Below, piece after piece: positions 1 through 4,469 of a stretch of DNA of 7,003 bases; the first letter of the stretch is position 1; each line of letters begins with the position of its first letter. Below the pieces are notes generated by a model that searched no databases, was not told the origin of the DNA, and saw only the letters and a list, made by a program, of their open reading frames with translations. The stretch covers positions 1 to 7,003 of the forward strand of contig JBOGXF010000151.1 of assembly GCA_050694275.1 (NCBI GenBank), given 5' to 3'. The position numbers were made by a program, and so were the translations under genes. The DNA is from JBOGXF01 sp050694275. Lineage in GTDB: Bacteria > Actinomycetota > CADDZG01 > WHSQ01.

Positions 1-120
1 GCCTGGCGGAGGTGCGGAAGGGGGTGGTCGACACGACCCCCGGTTAGGCTTGATCCACCGTCACTGAGCCGCCTCAACTGGTGGATTTCGGTGAGCAACA
101 CTGGTGAATTTCGATGAGCG
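1..120. mobile_element. Possible edge of an insertion element (tentative)
   Basis: This stretch may be the end of an inserted element. On the plus strand a reading frame enters the window and stops with TAG at 45-47 after LAEVRKGVVDTTPG, which could be the tail of a transposase-type gene. About 30 bases later come two near-identical 19-bp direct repeats. A short gene tail followed by repeated sites is how the ends of some insertion sequences look, the IS21 family among them. No transposase motif is visible and no target duplication can be checked with only one edge present. It could equally be ordinary intergenic DNA. Confidence 0.2.
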
Positions 121-167
121 CCGGCAACGGCAGCGAGCGCAGCTAGAGCTTTACGCCGAATCACCAT
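1..167 (-). CDS. Possible N-terminal fragment of an exported protein, running off the window
   Basis: A minus-strand frame starts at ATG 167 and stays open to the window edge (55 codons, no stop). AGGAGG at 174-179 lies 6 bases before the start, which is good spacing. The product begins MVIRRKALAALAAVAGA: two arginines and a lysine followed by an alanine- and leucine-rich run, like the start of a signal peptide. After about residue 17 the translation (HRNSPVLLTEIHQ) stops looking like an exported protein, and this is where the direct repeats begin. The gene may therefore be interrupted there. It follows the two cupredoxin genes on the same strand, 165 bp after the stop at 333. Against it, third codon positions are poorer in G and C than in the neighbouring genes. 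An in-frame ATG at 284 is possible but lacks a comparable ribosome site. Confidence 0.25.
   Translation of the reverse strand, partial: MVIRRKALAALAAVAGAHRNSPVLLTEIHQLRRLSDGGSSLTGGRVDHPLPHLRQ
78..119. repeat. Two imperfect 19-bp direct repeats, period 23 bp
   Basis: The unit at 78-96 (CTGGTGGATTTCGGTGAGC) recurs at 101-119 (CTGGTGAATTTCGATGAGC). The copies match at 17 of 19 positions, and both differences are G to A. A 4-bp spacer separates them, so equivalent positions lie about two helical turns apart, as expected for paired protein-binding sites. I found no further copy in the window. They may be transposase-binding sites or operator half-sites. Confidence 0.7.
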
Positions 168-332
168 GATCGCCCTCCTCGACATATGCGGCCCCCGAGA
201 CACTGTCCAAACACTCCATCTGACTCGGGCCGGTTTGTCCAGATACTTTGGGAAATTCGTTGAACGGCTTGATGACCCCTTCATCACGAATGTCCCTTTC
301 CGCCAGTGCGATCGGGCGATCCGGAACCGCTA

Positions 333-926
333 TTAGGTCTTGAAGGACCGCTTGGGCGACCAGCCGCTCTTGATGTCCACCAGGCGCGACCGGACCCTGA
401 ACGAGTAGGTCTTGTCGGCTCGTACCCGGATCGGTTCTCCGCCCTGGCCGAAGACGGCCGACCGCGAGTCGGTCTTTGCGAGCCAGTCCGTCCAGGCGCC
501 GGTGCCGATCTTGAACTGGACGTCGTAGGTCGTGCCGGTGTCGGTCGCGGCGGTCGCCCACTTGACCGTAAAGGGACGGCCCGCGGGCTTGGCCTGGATG
601 CTCACCGGAACCTTGACGACCCCGGTCATGCCAAAGGACTGGTGCACGACACAGTGGTAGCCGAACTTGCCCGCCGAGAACGTCGCGGTGAAGTCGATCG
701 CCTCGCTCGTCTGGGAACCGCTGGTGAATATCCCGCCGTTCTCCCTGACGTTGTGCGGGTCCCTCGTAGTGCCCTTGGTCCAATGGACCGACGACCCGAC
801 CGCGACCTTCACTGCCTTGGGGTCGAAGCTGCTGTTGGTGATCTGGACCTCTTTGGTCGCGGCCCCCGCCGGCACGCTCGCGAGCGCGACCATGAGAACA
901 CTCGCCGCCACCATCAACCGCTTCAT
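333..926 (-). CDS. Secreted plastocyanin-like cupredoxin with C-terminal fibronectin-III-like domain
   Basis: This 197-residue protein should carry one type 1 copper centre outside the cytoplasmic membrane and act in electron transfer or copper binding. Residues 1-22 form a signal peptide (MKRLMVAASV, a hydrophobic core, then an alanine-rich cleavage region). Residues 24-107 are a cupredoxin fold containing FDPKAVKVAVGSSVHW. The copper ligands are all present: H58 in DPHNV, then C92, H95 and M100 in HCVVHQSFGM, which is the plastocyanin spacing C-x2-H-x4-M. Residues 108-197 resemble a fibronectin type III domain (VKWATA, YDVQFKI, YSFRVRS, SGWSP), a fold used for binding partners or polymers. 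The start is ATG 926 because AGGAGG at 935-940 precedes it by 8 bases and the signal peptide begins there. A longer frame from 986 has no such support. It lies 73 bp after the larger cupredoxin gene and is probably in its transcript. The electron partner is unknown. Confidence 0.92.
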   Translation of the reverse strand: MKRLMVAASVLMVALASVPAGAATKEVQITNSSFDPKAVKVAVGSSVHWTKGTTRDPHNVRENGGIFTSGSQTSEAIDFTATFSAGKFGYHCVVHQSFGMTGVVKVPVSIQAKPAGRPFTVKWATAATDTGTTYDVQFKIGTGAWTDWLAKTDSRSAVFGQGGEPIRVRADKTYSFRVRSRLVDIKSGWSPKRSFKT

Positions 927-941
927 CGTCACTTCCTCCTT

Positions 942-977
942 CGCCCCTGAAGGGGCGGCCCGCAATCGGACCGCCCC
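942..977 (-). promoter_or_regulatory. Possible alternative-hairpin leader before the cupredoxin-FnIII gene
   Basis: The 73-bp gap between the two cupredoxin genes contains two inverted repeats sharing one arm. CGCCCCT (942-948) pairs with AGGGGCG (951-957). Alternatively GGGGCGG (952-958) pairs with CCGCCCC (971-977) across a 12-base loop. Both stems are perfect over 7 bp but cannot form together. The structure ends only a few bases from the ribosome site at 935-940, so it could affect translation or transcript processing. GC-rich DNA makes such pairings fairly easily, and function is inferred only. Confidence 0.3.
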
Positions 978-999
978 CAAGGACACATCGCTGTCTTGC

Positions 1000-2172
1000 C
1001 TAGTTGACCTTGACCCGACCGCCCATGAACCCGCCGTGGATGAGGCAGATGAACTTGAAACCCTTCTTGCCCGAGGTCTGCGTGAACCTCTCGGTCCACG
1101 GGTTCCCGTCGAAGGTGCCGCCGTCGGGGAACGTCGGGAATTTGAAGCCCGAGTTCTCGTAGTCCGAGTTACCCGACACCTTGCCGTTGCCCACTTCGTA
1201 AGGGATGCGGTCGTCGATGTCTATCTCGAACTGACTCATGTCGGCGCACGGTGGCTCCGTCTCCGAGAAGGTTGCCGGCGTGTCGGGACCGGGACCGGAG
1301 TCACCGTCCGGATCGCACACGGGCATGAAACCGTTGCGGAACAGATCCCTGGCGACCGGCCCACCAAACGTCGCGGTGTGCTCGATGCCCTGGCCCATGA
1401 AATGGAACTGGACCCTCTGACCCTTCCTTATGTTCGTCCTTCTCGGATAGCTGGCAAACATCTCGATCGGGCCTGCCGCGGCCCCCACGAAGACATCGAA
1501 GACCTTCTTGCCGGCAGCGTTGCGATGGAAGGTCTGCTTCGAGCTCATCTTGTTGTGGAGCGCGAGCGCGTCCTCGAAGTCCTTGGACCTGAGGGATGTG
1601 GCACGAGCATTAAGCTCCGCCTGCGTCGAAGCGTCGCCCGGAGAACCGACGACCTCGATCTTGAGATTGGCGTTGACGTCGCTGCTTGGGATCGACGCGG
1701 CCCACAGGACCGAGCCGGGAGCCGCATCGATGGTCACGAACAGGTCCTCATCGCCTCCAAAGAGAAGTCGGTCGTTGGCGTCGCTCCACACGCACGGGTT
1801 GTCGGCGGTCCCGCAGTCCTCGCCTTCGAACAGGGCGACGTTGAACTTCAGTGCCTTATCCCCATCGTCCGGATCACGAACGAGGAAGAAGTTCGGGCTG
1901 TCGACGCTCGTGAAGTTGGCTCCGATCCATTCCTGTGGATAGTTGCCTGCAGGCAGGAGAGCCGCTTCACTCGAGTCGAAGTGGATCATGTCGCCCGACA
2001 GGACTTTGACCGAGCCCGGATAGAAGCGTCCGGAGAACCCGGGGACCCCCTGCTCGAAGAAGTCCTGGCCCACTCCGATCTCGTAGGTCGTGGCCGCCCG
2101 CGCCGATCCCGGCACGAACAGGCTTGATACCAACGCCGCGCACACGAGCGCGGCTAACTTGCGCTTACTCAA
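1000..2172 (-). CDS. Secreted double-cupredoxin protein, C-terminal domain with type 1 copper ligands
   Basis: This 390-residue exported protein has two cupredoxin-like halves. Residues 1-26 are a signal peptide (MSKRKLAALV start, likely cleavage after SARA). The first half, about 28-175, has the family-like strand FYPGSVKVLSGDMIHF but no visible Cys-His-Met copper site; C120 and C127 may form a disulfide. A helical linker (about 180-215) follows. The second half, about 223-390, has H265 in GIEHTATFGG and C376, H379 and M383 in CLIHGGFMGG, a complete ligand set with C-x2-H-x3-M spacing. It carries a long acidic, proline- and glycine-rich insert (about 284-365) with C286 and C309. The start is TTG at 2172: AGGAGG lies 5 bases upstream, the signal peptide begins there, and the next methionine (residue 62) is too late. 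It probably leads a transcript that continues into the smaller cupredoxin gene. Likely role: extracytoplasmic electron transfer or copper storage; the substrate is unknown. Confidence 0.9.
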   Translation of the reverse strand: MSKRKLAALVCAALVSSLFVPGSARAATTYEIGVGQDFFEQGVPGFSGRFYPGSVKVLSGDMIHFDSSEAALLPAGNYPQEWIGANFTSVDSPNFFLVRDPDDGDKALKFNVALFEGEDCGTADNPCVWSDANDRLLFGGDEDLFVTIDAAPGSVLWAASIPSSDVNANLKIEVVGSPGDASTQAELNARATSLRSKDFEDALALHNKMSSKQTFHRNAAGKKVFDVFVGAAAGPIEMFASYPRRTNIRKGQRVQFHFMGQGIEHTATFGGPVARDLFRNGFMPVCDPDGDSGPGPDTPATFSETEPPCADMSQFEIDIDDRIPYEVGNGKVSGNSDYENSGFKFPTFPDGGTFDGNPWTERFTQTSGKKGFKFICLIHGGFMGGRVKVN

Positions 2173-2177
2173 GGAAT

Positions 2178-2183
2178 CCTCCT
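2178..2183 (-). promoter_or_regulatory. Ribosome binding site that sets a TTG start
   Basis: AGGAGG on the minus strand lies 5 bases before the TTG at 2172. No ATG or GTG in this frame combines a ribosome site with an intact signal peptide, so this site decides the start of the double-cupredoxin gene. Confidence 0.85.
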
Positions 2184-2191
2184 GAAACTAG

Positions 2192-2225
2192 GGGGCACTG
2201 GCGCCCCGCCAACAAATAACGGGGC
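2192..2225 (-). promoter_or_regulatory. Possible alternative-hairpin leader before the double-cupredoxin gene
   Basis: Reading the minus strand, GCCCCG (2225-2220) can pair with CGGGGC (2208-2203) around an 11-base loop. GGGGC (2207-2203) can instead pair with GCCCC (2196-2192) around a 6-base loop. The middle arm is shared, so the hairpins exclude each other. The second lies just upstream of the ribosome site at 2178-2183. This echoes the three-arm arrangement before the other cupredoxin gene. Stems are short (6 and 5 bp), so chance is possible. Confidence 0.25.
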
Positions 2226-2227
2226 TT

Positions 2228-2257
2228 ACTAAACATTGCGCAACACCAGCGTGTCTA
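2228..2257 (-). promoter_or_regulatory. Candidate sigma-70-type promoter for the cupredoxin operon
   Basis: On the minus strand, TAGACA (2257-2252) matches the -35 consensus TTGACA at 5 of 6 positions. After an 18-bp spacer, TTTAGT (2233-2228) matches the -10 consensus TATAAT at 4 of 6. Transcription would begin near 2221, leaving a leader of about 50 bases before the TTG start. The surrounding DNA is richer in A and T than the genes on either side. No experimental support is available from sequence alone. Confidence 0.35.
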
Positions 2258-2274
2258 GGTATTTGGGCACATAA

Positions 2275-2288
2275 ATTCGCACGCGAAT
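2275..2288. promoter_or_regulatory. Perfect inverted repeat, possible operator upstream of the cupredoxin promoter
   Basis: ATTCGC, two bases, then GCGAAT form a perfect 14-bp inverted repeat. It lies 17 bp upstream of the candidate -35 box, where an activator dimer could bind. It is in the intergenic stretch 2173-2351 between the Ppx gene and the cupredoxin genes. The binding protein is unknown; I cannot match it to a known copper-regulator site. Confidence 0.35.
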
Positions 2289-2351
2289 CGGACCTTCCAC
2301 GCATTCTCGTCTCGCAGCAAAACGAGCACCCGCGCTTCGAGACCGGATTTC

Positions 2352-3272
2352 CTAAGCGTTCGAATCCTGCAGCAAATCGAGCACTAGGCCATCGAGTATG
2401 TCTTTCTCCGAGACGAGCACCTCGGGCAGGTCGAACGCCTCCATCGCGCACAGCAGGATCTCGGCCCCCGCGACGATCACGTCCACCCGCCCCGGGTCGA
2501 GTCCCCTCACCCGCTTGCGCTTCTCGTACGGAAGAGACTCGAGGCGCTTGGCGAGCAATCGCACGTCTCCGTGAGTGAGCGACATGTGATGGGTGACCTC
2601 GGGGTCGTAGACCGGCGTTCCCGCCTTGAGCGTCGCGAGCTGGGTGTTCGTCCCCGCGACGCCGACCAGGCGGGCGCCCTTGGGAACGTCGAGCTCTTTG
2701 GCCGCGCGCCCCAGATGGCTCATCACCTCGGCGCGCAAGGCGTCGATCTCGGCCGAAGTCGGCGGATCGGACTTCAGGTGCTTCTCGAACAGCCGGACGC
2801 ACCCGATGTCGAGCGAGACGAGGCGCTCGGGCTCGTCGACCCCGAAGATGAGCTCGGTCGAGCCCCCGCCGATGTCGAGAACCAGAAGCGGTCCGTGCTC
2901 CTTAAGATCCGAGCGCGCGCCGCGAAACGTCGTGCGAGCCTCTTGCTCGCCCGACAGAAGCTCGGGCACCTGCCCGGTGAGGGCCCGAACCGCGGCGAAG
3001 AACTCCTCGCGGTTGCGCGCGTCGCGCACCGCCGAGGTGCCGGTGACCCGGATCCGCTCGACGCCGTACTCGCCGCACGTCGCGGCGTAGTCGGCGATCG
3101 TTTTGAGAGTGCGCTCGAGCGCCTCGGGCTGGAGGGCCCGCAACCGGTCGACGTCCTCGCCCAGGCGCGTGATCGTCATGCGCCGGTCGAGCGGGCGAAA
3201 GCCCCCCGGCTGCTCCTCTGCGACCAGCAGGCGCGTCGAGTTGGTGCCGACGTCGATGGCCGCGACCCTCAC
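2352..3272 (-). CDS. ppx: Ppx/GppA family exopolyphosphatase (or guanosine pentaphosphatase)
   Basis: This 306-residue cytoplasmic enzyme should release phosphate from the ends of inorganic polyphosphate, or convert pppGpp to ppGpp; sequence alone does not separate the two activities. It belongs to the actin-like ATPase-fold phosphatases. Visible motifs are the N-terminal phosphate loop AAIDVGTNSTRLLV (4-17), TSAVRDARN (79-87), SGEQEA (107-112) with the conserved acidic residues expected of the active site, the second phosphate loop DIGGGSTEL (133-141), GTNTQLATL (207-215), AGAEILL (268-274) and SEKDILDG (288-295). It ends near residue 306, so it is the short actinobacterial type without the C-terminal HD-like region of E. 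coli Ppx. The start is GTG 3272, immediately before the phosphate loop, with GAGAGG 7 bases upstream. A longer frame from 3404 adds only arginine- and proline-rich residues overlapping the DUF501 gene. The GTGA overlap with that gene's stop suggests coupled translation. Confidence 0.93.
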   Translation of the reverse strand: MRVAAIDVGTNSTRLLVAEEQPGGFRPLDRRMTITRLGEDVDRLRALQPEALERTLKTIADYAATCGEYGVERIRVTGTSAVRDARNREEFFAAVRALTGQVPELLSGEQEARTTFRGARSDLKEHGPLLVLDIGGGSTELIFGVDEPERLVSLDIGCVRLFEKHLKSDPPTSAEIDALRAEVMSHLGRAAKELDVPKGARLVGVAGTNTQLATLKAGTPVYDPEVTHHMSLTHGDVRLLAKRLESLPYEKRKRVRGLDPGRVDVIVAGAEILLCAMEAFDLPEVLVSEKDILDGLVLDLLQDSNA

Positions 3273-3775
3273 GCGTCGGCCTCTCGGGTCGGGACCGAAT
3301 AGCACGCGACGCGACAGTCCGGCCAGCCGGTCTGGGCGAGGGTCGTGGCGCCGATCGGGTTGGGTGGGTCGGCGAGCTGGTGAGCGAGGTGGGCGTGGAG
3401 ACACTTCACCTTCTCGGGTCCGCCCCCCGGCGGGGCGCCCGACACCCCGATGGGCTCGTGCGCGTCCCGCCGTGTCGCATAGCGATCGAGCGCGGCCTGA
3501 AGCCTGCGTCGAAGGGAGTCATCGTCGGCCAGCCGCTCGGTGAGCTCGGCCATGCGCCCCGTGGCCTCGAGACCGCTGACGCGCCTGACGAGGACCGGGC
3601 ACGTCAGCCAGAAGAGGGTGGGAAAGGGCGAGCCGTCGTCGAGCCGGGGATGGCTCTCGATCACCATCGGCACGCCGAGGTGGCAGCGCGCCGCCACGGC
3701 CCACCGGCCCCGGACGGGACGCCGGAGTTGCGCCTCGACCACGGCGCGGTCGTCGTCGGAATGCTCAAGCTCCAC
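3269..3775 (-). CDS. DUF501 family protein
   Basis: This is a 168-residue soluble protein of the actinobacterial DUF501 family, whose biochemical role is not established. Recognisable blocks are DDDRAVVEAQLRRP near the N-terminus, PRLDDGSPFPTLFWLTCP (43-60), LEATGRM (69-75) and EKVKCLHAHLAHQLADPPNP (121-140). Cysteines at 31, 59, 125, 154 and 158, together with histidines at 127, 129 and 132, could form a metal site; that is inference. The start is GTG 3775. An ATG 33 bases further upstream in the same frame meets a TAG after seven codons and is excluded. No strong ribosome site precedes the GTG. In M. tuberculosis the order is eno, a DivIC-like gene, DUF501 (Rv1025), ppx (Rv1026). Here DUF501 and ppx keep their adjacency and overlap by 4 bp, but a two-component system sits upstream instead, 40 bp away. 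Confidence 0.9.
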   Translation of the reverse strand: MELEHSDDDRAVVEAQLRRPVRGRWAVAARCHLGVPMVIESHPRLDDGSPFPTLFWLTCPVLVRRVSGLEATGRMAELTERLADDDSLRRRLQAALDRYATRRDAHEPIGVSGAPPGGGPEKVKCLHAHLAHQLADPPNPIGATTLAQTGWPDCRVACYSVPTREADA

Positions 3776-3815
3776 CCGCGCAGCCTACCCAGCGCACGTG
3801 GGCACCATTTCAGTT

Positions 3816-4469
3816 TCAGGATTCGCCGAGCCCGGCCTCCCGGGCGCGCACGATCATCTGCGCGCGATCTGCGACCTGGAGCTTGACGAAGATGTTCGAG
3901 ACGTGATTGCGAACCGTCTTCTCGCTGATCCCGAGCCGTCGTGCTATGCCCTGATTATTGGTTCCTGCCGCTGCGAGCTCGAGCACCTCGTGCTCGCGTT
4001 CGGTGAGTTGGGGGAAGGGCGAGAGCCGCCCGGTGCGCTCACGCGAGAAATACGCCATGACTCGCTGCGCGATGGGGGCCCCGAAAATCGCCTCTCCGCT
4101 GCCCACGGCGACGATCCCTCGCAGGATCTCCTGCTGATCCGCGCCCTTGAGGAGATAGCCCGACGCACCGGCTCTCATCCCGGCGAAGACGGAATCGTCG
4201 TCGTCGAACATCGTTAGCACGAGGACGCGGATGTGCGGACTCGTAGCGACGATCTGCCGCGTTGCTTCGATGCCGTTCGTGTCGGGCATGTTTATGTCCA
4301 TGACGACGACGTCGGGCTGTAGTTCGGCCGCGACCTCGATCGCCTCGACTCCGGTCGTCGCCTCGCCGACAACCGTTATGTCGGGCGTCGAGTCGAGGAG
4401 AGCCTTGAGGCCGTCGCGAAAAACCGGATGATCGTCGGCGATGATGATTCGCAGCGCGTCGTCGGTCAT
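3816..4469 (-). CDS. NarL/LuxR-type two-component response regulator
   Basis: This 217-residue cytoplasmic transcription factor should be phosphorylated by the kinase encoded just upstream. The receiver domain covers about 6-122, with the acidic pair D12-D13, phosphoacceptor D58 in DVVVMDINMP, T86 in VLTMFD and K108 in GYLLKG. The C-terminal domain, about 153-215, is a LuxR-type helix-turn-helix: LTEREHEVLELAAAGTNNQG, then IARRLGISEKTVRNHVSNIF and KLQVADRAQMIV. The linker is short. The start is ATG 4469, whose ATGA overlaps the TGA of the kinase gene by 4 bases, a sign of coupled translation. A longer frame reaching 4670 would lie inside the kinase catalytic region and is rejected. Target promoters are not visible; autoregulation at 6491-6761 or control of the downstream DUF501-ppx pair are reasonable guesses. 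All key residues are present. Confidence 0.96.
   Translation of the reverse strand: MTDDALRIIIADDHPVFRDGLKALLDSTPDITVVGEATTGVEAIEVAAELQPDVVVMDINMPDTNGIEATRQIVATSPHIRVLVLTMFDDDDSVFAGMRAGASGYLLKGADQQEILRGIVAVGSGEAIFGAPIAQRVMAYFSRERTGRLSPFPQLTEREHEVLELAAAGTNNQGIARRLGISEKTVRNHVSNIFVKLQVADRAQMIVRAREAGLGES

Noticed and set aside
19..45. Inverted repeat GGTCG-ACA-CGACC near the left edge
   Set aside because: Short stem with a tight 3-base loop in GC-rich sequence and no T-tract; not distinguishable from chance.
310..321. GATC-GGGC-GATC hairpin just after the cupredoxin-FnIII stop as a terminator
   Set aside because: The stem is only 4 bp with a tetraloop and no T-tract follows.
151..783. A 210-codon minus-strand frame overlapping the cupredoxin-FnIII gene
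   Set aside because: It is a frame-shifted reading of the cupredoxin gene with low-complexity, arginine-rich content and no ribosome site.
667..2127. A 486-codon open frame on the plus strand across both cupredoxin genes
   Set aside because: It is antisense to two well-supported genes with signal peptides, ribosome sites and copper motifs. Its translation has no recognisable domain and is typical of long opposite-strand frames in GC-rich DNA.
2306..2325. Hairpin CTCGT/ACGAG after the Ppx gene as a terminator
   Set aside because: The 5-bp stem has a 10-base loop and no run of T follows on the minus strand, so a factor-independent terminator is not supported.
3273..3404. A longer N-terminus for the Ppx protein
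   Set aside because: The added residues are arginine- and proline-rich, overlap the DUF501 gene and precede the universal N-terminal phosphate loop. GTG 3272 has a ribosome site.
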